From: Neorhizobium vignae
GTDB lineage: Bacteria; Pseudomonadota; Alphaproteobacteria; Rhizobiales; Rhizobiaceae
NCBI RefSeq assembly: GCF_000732195.1
Contig: NZ_JNNU01000009.1
Location: 62,001 to 126,000 of the forward strand
Direction: 5' to 3'
Length of the DNA stretch: 64,000 bases
In this document: one piece after another, positions 17,215 through 25,571 of the stretch
Position numbering within the stretch: the stretch's first letter is position 1
How the letters are laid out: the number at the start of each line of letters is the position of its first letter
Made by a program: the position numbers and the translations under genes
The notes under the pieces: model-generated
Databases searched by the model: none
What the model saw: only the letters and a program-made list of their open reading frames with translations
What the model was told of the DNA's origin: nothing

Positions 17215-18120
17215 TTGGATACGCTAATCAATATCCGCACGTTTCTGGCGGTTGCCCGGTCCGGCAGCTTTTCGGCGGCGGGCCGGCATCTCGGCGTCGC
17301 ACCGTCAGTGGTAACGAAACGCATCAGCCGGCTGGAAGACCAGATGCGGGTGAAACTCTTCGTCCGCTCGACCCGCCAGATCATCCTGACGGAGATCGGC
17401 GAACGCTACCTGCCCCGCTACCAATCCCTGGTCAAGGAGATCGACGATGCCATCAGCGGAGCGGCGGCCGTCGCCCAGCGGATCGAGGGACATTTGAGGA
17501 TAAAGGCGCCGACGACCGTGACGATCGCCTTCCTCGCCCGCATCCTGAGCGACTTCCAGCAGGAAAACCCGAACGTCACCATGGACCTTGCGCTGGTCGA
17601 CCGCTCCGTCAATCCGGCAGAAGAGGGATATGACATCGCGCTCGGCGCCCTACCCGCCTCCTATTCCAACGTCGTCGACGAACCGCTCTGCCCCTATCCG
17701 CGAAAACTCTGCGCCGCTCCTGACTATCTCGAAAACCGTGGACTGCCGAAACATCCGCGCGATCTGGTCAATCACATCTGCCTGACGTTTCACGCGACGG
17801 GTTCAACCTGGTCGTTTCGGAGCCCCGGCGGGCCGATCGATGTCGAGGTACGCTCCGCCTTCAGCGCCAACGATACCCAGATCCTGCACGACCTGGCGCT
17901 GCGGGGCCGTGGTGTCGCCATGGTGGCGAATTACGTGGCGGAAGAATCCATCCGGACGGGCAAGCTGATCGAGCTGCTGCCGGACTATCCCGTGGCGGAA
18001 CTCTGGCTGAAGGCGCTCATCCCCCAGACCCAGGCACGCAAACCGACCGTGCGGGCGCTGATGGAATGGCTGCGCATTCATATGCACGCGGCTCTCGTTC
18101 CGGGTGATCGAGCAGCGTGA
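17215..18120 (+). CDS. LysR-family regulator
   Basis: 301 residues if started at TTG 17215, where LDTLINIRTFLAVARSGSFS matches the usual LysR N-terminus and GGGAG lies about 10 nt upstream. An in-frame ATG at 17152 would add 21 residues without family similarity. The winged helix SFSAAGRHLGVAPSVVTKRI is near 19-38, followed by a standard ligand domain (GYDIALGALPASYSNVV, RGRGVAMVANYVAEESI-like C-terminal part). It lies between the Fe-type importer and the amidohydrolase operon, with a perfect palindrome 45 nt past its stop, and probably controls both directions. Confidence 0.9.
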   Translation: MDTLINIRTFLAVARSGSFSAAGRHLGVAPSVVTKRISRLEDQMRVKLFVRSTRQIILTEIGERYLPRYQSLVKEIDDAISGAAAVAQRIEGHLRIKAPTTVTIAFLARILSDFQQENPNVTMDLALVDRSVNPAEEGYDIALGALPASYSNVVDEPLCPYPRKLCAAPDYLENRGLPKHPRDLVNHICLTFHATGSTWSFRSPGGPIDVEVRSAFSANDTQILHDLALRGRGVAMVANYVAEESIRTGKLIELLPDYPVAELWLKALIPQTQARKPTVRALMEWLRIHMHAALVPGDRAA

Positions 18121-18161
18121 GCGCCGCGCCTTTGCCCGAGGAGAAAAGCTGAAAGCCGTTT

Positions 18162-18184
18162 GGCTTTCTCGAATCGAGAAAGCC
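18162..18184. promoter_or_regulatory. Perfect 11-bp inverted repeat, probable LysR operator
   Basis: GGCTTTCTCGA and its exact complement flank a single A (18162-18172, 18174-18184). The inner TCTCGAATCGAGA (18167-18179) is a perfect T-N11-A LysR box. It is 176 bp upstream of the amidohydrolase operon. A hairpin role is less likely because the loop is minimal and no T-run follows. Confidence 0.6.
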
Positions 18185-18359
18185 GCTACGATGAAAAAGC
18201 ATATTCTCTTGGCTCCCCGTGCCGCTTACCCTCCCAAATCGAGGAAACGCATCGCTGATGCGAGGGTGGCCACCGTCTGTCGACGCACCGCCTGGGAGTG
18301 AGGTTCAGGTCCGCCGCGAAACGAGCGGCCGGGCTGACAGACAAGGGAGGTTTTAAGCG

Positions 18360-19439
18360 GTGGATACTGCTGTGACCCAGCAGCGCCCTGTGCTTTCGCA
18401 ATTGGGCGCGATCGATTGTGACGTTCATCCGGACGCGCCGCTGCGCGAGGATCTTCTACCCTATTTCGACGAATACTGGCGCGAGATCGTCACGACGCGC
18501 GATATCGACCGTCTGGAACTCACCAATTTCCCAACCCGCACCAAGCCCTTCTTCCGGGAAGACTGGAAGGCGACGGAGGGGAAGGGCGTCGAAAAGCTGC
18601 GGAAAAACCTGCTCGATCCCTACGGTCTCAAATATGCGATCCTCAACTGCGTCACCGCCGTGCACGCGATCTACGATCCCTATCTCGCGACCGCCGTGTG
18701 CCGCGCCACCAACGACTGGCTGAAGGCGGAGTGGCTGGACCGCGACCCGCGCCTGCGTGCTTCTCTCGTGCTGCCGATGCAGAACCCGGAAGCCGCCATC
18801 GAGGAAATCGAGCGCTTTGCCGACGACAAACGTTTCGTGCAGGTGCTGACGCTCTGCATGGGCGAGATGCCGCTCGGCCGCCGCATCTACTGGCCGGTCT
18901 ACGAGGCCGCCCAGCGGCACGGCTTTGCGCTGGGCGTGCATGCCGGCAGCGCCTATCGTCACGCGCCGAGCCAGAGCGGTTTCCTCTCCTATCTCGCCGA
19001 GGACTACGTCCACCAGGTCCAAGGTTTTGCCGCCCAGGTCGGCAGTTTCGTCGCCGAGGGCGTGCTCGGCAAATTCCCGGACATGAAAATCGTGCTCATC
19101 GAATCCGGCGTCTCCTGGCTGCCCGGCCAGATGTGGCGGATGAGCAAGGACTGGCGCGGCGCCCGCATCGAAATCCCCTGGGTGAAGGAGCCTCCGTCGG
19201 CGCTGGTCCGCCGGCAGATCCGCATGACGACGCAGCCCTTTGACGCGCCGCGCGATCCGGCCGAACTGGAACGCATCATCGAGCATCTCGATTGCGACGA
19301 CATGCTGCTGTTCTCGACCGACTATCCGCATGCGCAATTCGAGGGGGATGCCGCGATCCCCGCCGGCTTCCCGGAACGCCTGATCGACCGGCTGGTTCGG
19401 GACAATGCGCTCGCCACCTATCCGCGACTGGAGGACTAA
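18360..19439 (+). CDS. Amidohydrolase family 2 protein, type A copy 1
   Basis: 359 residues, GTG start after AAGGGAGG. An ACMSD-type (amidohydrolase_2) TIM barrel: the metal motif IDCDVHPD near 19-26, HAGSAY near 198 and the terminal catalytic Asp in FSTDYPHAQFEG near 320. Family members decarboxylate or hydrate aromatic and enol acids (ACMSD, LigJ, LigW, resorcylate decarboxylase). Its closest relative in the window is the protein at 20598-21722, with which it shares DEYWRE, RLRASLVL-like and FSTDYPHAQFEG segments. First of four amidohydrolase genes read together, 3 nt before the next. Actual reaction unknown. Confidence 0.88.
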   Translation: MDTAVTQQRPVLSQLGAIDCDVHPDAPLREDLLPYFDEYWREIVTTRDIDRLELTNFPTRTKPFFREDWKATEGKGVEKLRKNLLDPYGLKYAILNCVTAVHAIYDPYLATAVCRATNDWLKAEWLDRDPRLRASLVLPMQNPEAAIEEIERFADDKRFVQVLTLCMGEMPLGRRIYWPVYEAAQRHGFALGVHAGSAYRHAPSQSGFLSYLAEDYVHQVQGFAAQVGSFVAEGVLGKFPDMKIVLIESGVSWLPGQMWRMSKDWRGARIEIPWVKEPPSALVRRQIRMTTQPFDAPRDPAELERIIEHLDCDDMLLFSTDYPHAQFEGDAAIPAGFPERLIDRLVRDNALATYPRLED

Positions 19440-19442
19440 GCC

Positions 19443-20582
19443 ATGGACCATGCCGTTCTGGACAAGGACGCCACTCCGGAAAAGGACCCCACTTTGGAAA
19501 AAGATAGGGGGGCAGACGCCAGGCTCGGGATCGTCGATTGCGATATCCATCCGGCCTTCGGTTCGCCCGCCGAACTTGCGAAATTCCTGCCCGTTCGCTG
19601 GCGCGACCATCTCGCCGACTATGGCCAGCGCAGCGCCAATCCGGTCGTCGGCACCCTGCCCTATCCGCGCATGACCCCCGGCAACGGCATGCGCCGCGAC
19701 GCCTGGCCGCCGAATGGCGGACCGCCGGCCTCCGACCTTGCCTATCTGCAGGAGCAGCTGCTCGATCCGCTCGGCATCGAATACGGCATCCTCCAGCCCT
19801 TAGCGGCCGGTTCCTCGACATTGAACCAGGAACTCGGCGCCGCCATGTGCGCCGCCGTCAACGACTGGCAGCTCGACAAGTGGACCGGCCCGGACCCGCG
19901 CCTGAAAGCGTCCATCTCCGTCACCCAGGAAGACGTGACGGCGGCTCTCGCCGAAATCGAGGCGCGCATCGGCGACAGGAGTTTTGCCCAGATCGCCATT
20001 CCGCCGCGCACCATCGAACCGGCGGGCCGCCGCCGCTACTGGCCGATCTACGAGGCCGCCGAACACTACGACATGCCGATCGGCATGCATTCCGCCGCCT
20101 ACGGCCAGCACGCCAATAGCGGCGCCGGCTGGCTGAATTTCTATATCGAGGAACACTACGCCTTCTCGCACAGCCTTCAGAGCGTCGTCACCAGTATGGT
20201 CTTCGAGGGCGTCTTCGAACGCTTCCCGAAGCTGAAACTGGTCGTCGTCGAGGGCGGTTTTGCCTGGGCGGCACCTCTGATGTGGCGGCTCGACAAGCAG
20301 TGGGAACGGATGCGCTCCGAGGTGCCGCATGTGAAGCGGCCGCCGTCCGAATATATCCGCGAAAACGTCTGGTTCACCACCCAGCCGATCGAGGAGCCGG
20401 AAAACAACCGCCACCTGCTGGACACGCTGCGCTGGGTCGGCACCGACCGGCTGATGTTCTCGACCGACTACCCGCACTGGGATTTCGACGATCCGCGCTA
20501 CGCCTTCAAGGTGCCGCTGTCGCCGACCGAGCGCGCGCAGATCTTTCGCGATAACGCAAAGAACGTCTACCGCCTGCCCTGA
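19443..20582 (+). CDS. Amidohydrolase family 2 protein, type B copy 1
   Basis: 379 residues. Metal motif IVDCDIHPAFG near 24-34, then RWRDHLADYG, a Pro/Gly segment WPPNGGPPASD, GMHSAAYGQH near 220 and the catalytic Asp in FSTDYPHWDFDDPRYAFKVP near the C-terminus. It pairs with the protein at 21719-22825 (shared CDIHP, WRDHLA-YG, WPP-GGPP-SDL and YPHWDFDDPRYAFKVPLS) rather than with its neighbours. The longer N-terminal insert relative to type A suggests a distinct substrate or a partner subunit. Reaction unknown. Confidence 0.88.
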   Translation: MDHAVLDKDATPEKDPTLEKDRGADARLGIVDCDIHPAFGSPAELAKFLPVRWRDHLADYGQRSANPVVGTLPYPRMTPGNGMRRDAWPPNGGPPASDLAYLQEQLLDPLGIEYGILQPLAAGSSTLNQELGAAMCAAVNDWQLDKWTGPDPRLKASISVTQEDVTAALAEIEARIGDRSFAQIAIPPRTIEPAGRRRYWPIYEAAEHYDMPIGMHSAAYGQHANSGAGWLNFYIEEHYAFSHSLQSVVTSMVFEGVFERFPKLKLVVVEGGFAWAAPLMWRLDKQWERMRSEVPHVKRPPSEYIRENVWFTTQPIEEPENNRHLLDTLRWVGTDRLMFSTDYPHWDFDDPRYAFKVPLSPTERAQIFRDNAKNVYRLP

Positions 20583-20597
20583 ACACGGAGTGCTCAC

Positions 20598-21722
20598 ATG
20601 AACGAAATGGTGAGATCGCTGGGCAACGAGCCCGGACTGTCGACCATCGGCGGCATCGACTGCGACCTGCACCCGGCCTCGCCGGCGACCACGACACTGC
20701 TGTCCTATCTCGACGACTACTGGCGCGAAACATTTATCATGCGCGGCGTCGATCGGATGAGTCTGGCGATGACCGCGTCGCCCCCGCGGGCACCGATCAA
20801 TGTCCGTTCCGACTGGAAGGCGGCAAGCGGCTTTGCCGGCGATACGCTGGAGGCTGTCCGCGCCCAGGCGCTCGATCCGTTCGGAACGCGGCTGGCGATC
20901 TGCAACGTGCTGCACGGCTCGATGATCATGCATTCCGACGACATGGCCGCCGCGCTCTGCGGCGCCGTCAACGAATGGCTGGCGCGGGAATGGCTCGACA
21001 AGGAGCCGCGCCTGCGCGGCTCGATCATCGTCTCGGCCCAGAATGCCGAACTCGCCGTCGCCGAGATCGAGAAGCGCGCCGCAGACAGTCGTTTCGTGCA
21101 GGTGATGATCCTCGCCCAGAACGACGAACCGCTCGGGCGACGCCGCTACTGGCCGATCTACGAGGCCGCCGCCCGCAATAGGCTGCCGCTCTGTATCCAT
21201 GCCGGCGGCAGCAACCGCCATGCGCCGACCGCCACCGGCTGGCCGAGTTTCTTCGTCGAAGCCTATGTGGCTCAAGCCTCGATCTTCGAAAGCCAGCTCC
21301 TCAGCCTCATCGCCGAAGGCGTCTTCCACAAGGTGCCGGACCTCAAGGTCGTGTTCGCCGAAAGCGGCTTCACCTGGCTGCCGTCGTTCTTCTGGCGGGC
21401 CGACAAGACCTGGCGCGGCGTGCGCGCCGAAACACCGTGGGTCACCGAACAGCCGAGCGACATCGTCAAGCGGCATGTGCGCTTCACGCTGCAACCGGTC
21501 GAAGCGCCACTCGAAACCGATGCGCTCGCCCGCACGCTCGACCACATCGACTGCAACGACATCCTGCTGTTTTCGACCGACTATCCGCATGCCCAGTTCG
21601 AGGGCGTTAATGCGCTCTCGGCCAGGTTCGGCGAGACGCTGGCCAAGAAGATCCTGATCGACAACCCGCTCGCCACCTATCCGCGGATCGCCGCGGATTT
21701 TAGGAAGGAGGCCGCACGATGA
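20598..21722 (+). CDS. Amidohydrolase family 2 protein, type A copy 2
   Basis: 374 residues. GGIDCDLHPASP near 18-29, DDYWRETFIMRGVDR, CIHAGGSNRHAP near 198 and FSTDYPHAQFEGVNA near 322 place it with the first gene of the set. Separated by 15 nt from the preceding gene and overlapping the next start by 4 nt (ATGA), so this second A-B pair is translationally coupled. All family metal ligands are present, so it should be active. Substrate unknown. Confidence 0.88.
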   Translation: MNEMVRSLGNEPGLSTIGGIDCDLHPASPATTTLLSYLDDYWRETFIMRGVDRMSLAMTASPPRAPINVRSDWKAASGFAGDTLEAVRAQALDPFGTRLAICNVLHGSMIMHSDDMAAALCGAVNEWLAREWLDKEPRLRGSIIVSAQNAELAVAEIEKRAADSRFVQVMILAQNDEPLGRRRYWPIYEAAARNRLPLCIHAGGSNRHAPTATGWPSFFVEAYVAQASIFESQLLSLIAEGVFHKVPDLKVVFAESGFTWLPSFFWRADKTWRGVRAETPWVTEQPSDIVKRHVRFTLQPVEAPLETDALARTLDHIDCNDILLFSTDYPHAQFEGVNALSARFGETLAKKILIDNPLATYPRIAADFRKEAAR

Positions 21723-22825
21723 CCGAAACCCAAACGCTGGAACGCCCGGTCGAGGCGAAGACCAAATTCAATCTGATCGACTGCGACATCCATCCGTCGA
21801 TGAAGACGCCGGCGGAGATGCATCCCTACCTCTCGCAGCGCTGGCGGGATCATCTCGCGACCTACGGCGGCCATACCCGCCAGGGACTGTCCGAAACGCT
21901 GTCGCATCCGCGCATGGTGCCGGAAGTCTCGCGCGTCGATTCATGGCCGCCGGCAGGCGGACCTCCCGGCTCCGACCTGCCCTTCCTGCGCGAACAGCAT
22001 CTCGACGGGCTTGGCATCGATATCGGCGTGCTGGTGCCTCTGCGCTTCAACGCCAGCGGCCAGCGGCACCCGGATTTTGCCGCCGCCATCGCCACTGCCA
22101 TCAACGACTGGCAGGTCGGCAAATTCCTGGAGCCGGAACCGCGCCTGCGCGGCTCGATCGTCGCTACCCAGGAAGACCCGGAAAAGGCCGTCGCCGAGAT
22201 CAACCGCCGCTCCTCCGACAAGCGTTTCGTGCAGATCCTCCTGCCGCCGCGCTCGATCGAACCGCTCGGAAAACGCCGTCACTGGCCGATCTTCGAGGCA
22301 GCCGTCAGCCACGGCCTGCCGATCTCCCTGCATGTGGGCGGCGTCGGCGGACATCAGGCGACCGGCGCCGGCTGGCCTTCCTATTACATCGAGGAGCATC
22401 ACAGCCAGGTCCAGACCATGCAGTCGGTGATCGCAAGCCTGATCTTCGAGGGCGTCTTCGAGCATTTTCCGGGCCTGAAGATCTCCTTCGTCGAAGGCGG
22501 CTTTTCCTGGCTGCCGGCCTTCGGCTGGCGCATGGACAAGGCCTGGGCTGCGATGCGAGACGAAGTTCCGCATGTGAAGCGCCTGCCTTCGGAATATCTG
22601 AAGAAGAACGTCTGGTTCACCACCCAGCCGATGGAAGAGCCGAATCCGGCCAAGAACCTCACGGATACGCTGAACTGGATCGGCACCGACCGGCTGATGT
22701 TCTCGACCGACTATCCCCACTGGGATTTCGACGATCCCCGCTACGCCTTCAAGGTGCCGCTGTCGGCGGCCGAGAAAACGGCGATCTTCGCCGGAAACGC
22801 TGTCAACTTCTATGGATTGAATTGA
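21719..22825 (+). CDS. Amidohydrolase family 2 protein, type B copy 2
   Basis: 368 residues. LIDCDIHPSMKTP near 19-31, QRWRDHLATYGGH, WPPAGGPPGSDLPF, SLHVGGVGGHQATG near 206 and FSTDYPHWDFDDPRYAF near 333. Second member of type B and fourth of the tandem set. AGGAAGGAGG within the preceding gene serves as ribosome site. The gene ends 2 nt before the Rieske gene start. Metal ligands intact; reaction unknown. Confidence 0.88.
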   Translation: MTETQTLERPVEAKTKFNLIDCDIHPSMKTPAEMHPYLSQRWRDHLATYGGHTRQGLSETLSHPRMVPEVSRVDSWPPAGGPPGSDLPFLREQHLDGLGIDIGVLVPLRFNASGQRHPDFAAAIATAINDWQVGKFLEPEPRLRGSIVATQEDPEKAVAEINRRSSDKRFVQILLPPRSIEPLGKRRHWPIFEAAVSHGLPISLHVGGVGGHQATGAGWPSYYIEEHHSQVQTMQSVIASLIFEGVFEHFPGLKISFVEGGFSWLPAFGWRMDKAWAAMRDEVPHVKRLPSEYLKKNVWFTTQPMEEPNPAKNLTDTLNWIGTDRLMFSTDYPHWDFDDPRYAFKVPLSAAEKTAIFAGNAVNFYGLN

Positions 22826-22827
22826 GC

Positions 22828-23241
22828 ATGGCCCGTCACGTAATCGCCAAGGTCGATGAACTCGAAGTCGGCAAGTCCAAGCTGGTGAAGGTCGCCGGCC
22901 GCGACATCGCCCTCTTCAACGTCAAGGGAGAGTTTTTCGCCATCGCCAACCGCTGCCCGCACGAAGGCGCCGATCTCTGCCGTGGCCAGGTCGTCGGTCT
23001 TGCCGAGTCGGACGAGCCCGGCAAATACCGCATGACGCGCCATGGCGAGCTCGTCCGCTGCCCCTGGCACGGCTGGGAATTCGACATCCGCACCGGCAAG
23101 TCCTGGTGCGATCCGGCGCGCACCCGCGTCAAGAGCTTCGATGTGTCCGTCGCCAAGGGCGGAGCGCTTGCCGAAGGCCCCTACCAGGCCGAAACCTTTC
23201 CGGTCTCCATCGACGAGGACTACGTGATCGTGGAGATCTGA
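22828..23241 (+). CDS. Rieske [2Fe-2S] protein, ferredoxin-like
   Basis: 137 residues. A single Rieske domain with ligands in CPHEGADLC (near 43-51) and CPWHGWEFD (near 76-84); no membrane segment, no oxygenase catalytic domain. It is somewhat longer than typical NirD/BphF-type ferredoxins because of an insert (VGLAESDEPGKYRMTRHGEL) between the two ligand pairs. Start at 22828, 2 nt after the last amidohydrolase. A Rieske ferredoxin normally serves an oxygenase, but neither an oxygenase alpha subunit nor a ferredoxin reductase is encoded in the cluster. Confidence 0.9.
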   Translation: MARHVIAKVDELEVGKSKLVKVAGRDIALFNVKGEFFAIANRCPHEGADLCRGQVVGLAESDEPGKYRMTRHGELVRCPWHGWEFDIRTGKSWCDPARTRVKSFDVSVAKGGALAEGPYQAETFPVSIDEDYVIVEI

Positions 23242-23278
23242 CGACCCTGTCACAAGCGAATATTCTCGGGAGGAAAAA

Positions 23279-24298
23279 ATGTCGCTCATCACCAAACTGG
23301 CCGGGCTCGCGCTCGGCGCGATGCTCTGTAGCCCGGCGCTTGCGCAGGATGCCGACTGGAACAAGGTGGTGGAAGCCGCCAAGAAGGAAGGCACCGTCAC
23401 CGTCTACAATTCGCAGCTCGGCGCCCCGAACTTTCTCGCCGTCGTCGAAAGCTTTCAGAAGAAATACGGCATCAAGGTCGAATCGCTCGATCTGCGCGCC
23501 AGCGAACTGACCGAGCGCCTCCGCGCCGAACAGGCCGCAGGCCGTTTCATCGCCGACATCCAGATGCATTCGGCGAACTCGATCGAGACCGGCGTCACCC
23601 AGGGCACCCTGGTCCAGCCGCTCGGCACGATTCCGAACGTCGCCAATATCCGCGAGGACATGAAGAAGGAAATCACCGACACCCACGTGCCGGGTTTCCT
23701 GCAGGCCTACGGCATCCTGGTCAACACCAGCCTGGTCAAGCCCGAAGACGAACCGAAGAGCTGGAAGGACCTTGCCGACCCGAAATGGAAGGGCAAGATC
23801 CTCTCGGACGACATGCGCCCACTCGGTTCCGGCGGCACCATGTTCGTGGTCTTCAACAAGGCCCTCGGCCAGGCGTTCAACGAGAAGCTCGCCGAGAACA
23901 AGCCGGTCTTCAGCCGCGATCTGCGCAATGACGCCAAGCGCGTCGCCCGAGGTGAATATCCGGTCTACATTCCGCAGATGTTCGCCTTCGCCAACGACCT
24001 GAAGGGCCTGCCGATCAAGGTGATCGTGCCGCCGGAAGGTGTGCCCTACGTCTCGATCCATTTCGCGATGATGAAGAACGCACCGCATCCGAACGCGTCA
24101 AAACTGTTCATCAACCACTTCCTCGACATGGAATCGCAGGTCACCTACGCCAAGGCCTGGATGCTGCCGGTGGTGAAGGGTGTGGAAGACCGGCTCGACC
24201 CGGAATCCAAGCGGTTCGCCGGCGCCAAGCTGCTCGGCACCCGCGAGATGAACGAATACGGCCCGATGATGGATCTGGCCAAGAAAATCTATCCGTAA
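23279..24298 (+). CDS. Second family 1 solute-binding protein (AfuA-like), Sec signal
   Basis: 339 residues with a Sec signal (ITKLAGLALGAMLCSPALAQ). The mature part DADWNKVVEAAKKEGTVTVY, YGIKVESLDLRASELTERLR and MMKNAPHPNASKLFINHFL parallels the Tat-type protein at 15663-16724. It closes the amidohydrolase-Rieske operon, with GGGAGGAAAA before the start, and has no permease or ATPase of its own; probably it feeds the importer at 12641-15588. A terminator follows. Confidence 0.92.
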   Translation: MSLITKLAGLALGAMLCSPALAQDADWNKVVEAAKKEGTVTVYNSQLGAPNFLAVVESFQKKYGIKVESLDLRASELTERLRAEQAAGRFIADIQMHSANSIETGVTQGTLVQPLGTIPNVANIREDMKKEITDTHVPGFLQAYGILVNTSLVKPEDEPKSWKDLADPKWKGKILSDDMRPLGSGGTMFVVFNKALGQAFNEKLAENKPVFSRDLRNDAKRVARGEYPVYIPQMFAFANDLKGLPIKVIVPPEGVPYVSIHFAMMKNAPHPNASKLFINHFLDMESQVTYAKAWMLPVVKGVEDRLDPESKRFAGAKLLGTREMNEYGPMMDLAKKIYP

Positions 24299-24340
24299 GG
24301 GTCTCCAAGACCCTAAGGTCCTCTCTGCCTGGATAGACGG

Positions 24341-24373
24341 AAAGCGCGGCGATCCCTCTTGCCGCGCTTTTTG
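24341..24373 (+). terminator. Intrinsic terminator of the amidohydrolase operon
   Basis: AAAGCGCGGC (24341-24350), 10-nt loop, then GCCGCGCTTT (24361-24370) running into TTTTT. It stands between the operon end and the convergent thiolase stop, and may also act weakly on the minus strand. Confidence 0.88.
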
Positions 24374-24382
24374 CTGCTCCTA

Positions 24383-25561
24383 TCAAATCATTTCCAGCGC
24401 CAGCGCGATGCCCTGGCCGCCGCCGATGCAGAGCGTGACGATACCGCGTTTCAGGCCGTCGCGCTGCATCGAGTGGAGAAGCCGCGTCGTCAGGATGGCG
24501 CCGGTCGCCCCGATCGGGTGGCCATGCGCCACCGCCCCGCCTTCGACATTGGCGATATCCTCCGGCAGGCCGAGTCCCTTAAGGACCGCGAGCGGCACGG
24601 CGGCATAGGCCTCGTTGATCTCGATCCGCTCGATATCGCCGATCGTCCAGCCGGACCGCTCCAGCGCCTGTTTGACCGCCGGGATCGGTCCGAGCGCGAA
24701 CATGCCGGGTTCGACGGCGGCAACGCCATAGGAGACCAGCCGCGCCATCGGCTGCAGGCCCTTGGCTTCGGCAAACGCTCGATCCGCGACGATCATCGCC
24801 GATGCGCCGCTGTTGAGGCCCGGCGCATTGCCCGCGGTGATCGTGCCGTCTTCGCGGAAGGCGGGCTTCAGCTTGGCAAGCGCCTCTGTCGTGGTATCCG
24901 GCCTTGGCGTTTCGTCAGCGGCGAAACTTTTCACGCCACCCTTCACCGGAAGGTCGATGCCAACGATTTCGGGCGCGAACTTGCCCTCCGCTTGTGCCGT
25001 GCTGAACCGCTGCTGCGAGCGCGCCGCCCAGCGGTCCTGGTCCGCGCGGCTGATCTGCTGCGAGGCGATCATGTCTTCCGTGTGCCAGCCGGAATGTCTG
25101 TCCGAAAACGCATCGTGCAGGCCGTCGAGCAGCATGCTGTCGAAGATTTCCGCATGGCCCATGCGATAACCCCAGCGGCCGCCGCTCATCAGGTAGGGCG
25201 CGCGGTCCATGTTCTCCATGCCGCCCGCAATCGCTGCCCTGGCATGGCCGAGCCAGATATCCTTGGCCGCACTGGCAATCGCCTCGGCACCCGAGCCGCA
25301 GACACGGTTGACGGTGACGGCCGGCACCGAGACCGGCAGGCCACCATGGATCGCCGCCTGCCGCGCCGGGTTCATTTTGTTGCCGGCCTGCACGACATTG
25401 CCCATGGTGACCGACGCAACCTCGGAAGCGGCAAGGCCGGAGCGCGCGATGGTCTCGCGGATGACCGCAGCACCGAGATCGACGGCGGGAATGCCGGCGA
25501 ACGAGCTGTTATATTTGCCGATCGCGGTGCGGACCGGCTGGACGATGACGACGTCGAACAT
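24383..25561 (-). CDS. Thiolase (acetyl-CoA acyltransferase)
   Basis: 392 residues, normal thiolase length. Nucleophile Cys88 in VNRVCGSGAEA, NEAYA near 318, His348 in GGAVAHGHPIGATGA and the second Cys378 in CIGGGQG. It catalyses reversible Claisen condensation or thiolysis of 3-oxoacyl-CoA in the cytoplasm. I chose the ATG at 25561 (MFDVVIVQPVRTAIGKY), 10 nt after the ketosynthase stop; the longer open frame is not thiolase-like. Co-transcribed with a FabF-type ketosynthase, an unusual pairing for a simple beta-oxidation set. Confidence 0.93.
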   Translation of the reverse strand: MFDVVIVQPVRTAIGKYNSSFAGIPAVDLGAAVIRETIARSGLAASEVASVTMGNVVQAGNKMNPARQAAIHGGLPVSVPAVTVNRVCGSGAEAIASAAKDIWLGHARAAIAGGMENMDRAPYLMSGGRWGYRMGHAEIFDSMLLDGLHDAFSDRHSGWHTEDMIASQQISRADQDRWAARSQQRFSTAQAEGKFAPEIVGIDLPVKGGVKSFAADETPRPDTTTEALAKLKPAFREDGTITAGNAPGLNSGASAMIVADRAFAEAKGLQPMARLVSYGVAAVEPGMFALGPIPAVKQALERSGWTIGDIERIEINEAYAAVPLAVLKGLGLPEDIANVEGGAVAHGHPIGATGAILTTRLLHSMQRDGLKRGIVTLCIGGGQGIALALEMI

Positions 25562-25571
25562 GGTGGTTCTC

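Noticed and set aside
18174-18360. Possible terminator after the LysR gene
   Set aside because: The perfect repeat at 18162-18184 has only a one-base centre and no T-run; fits an operator better.
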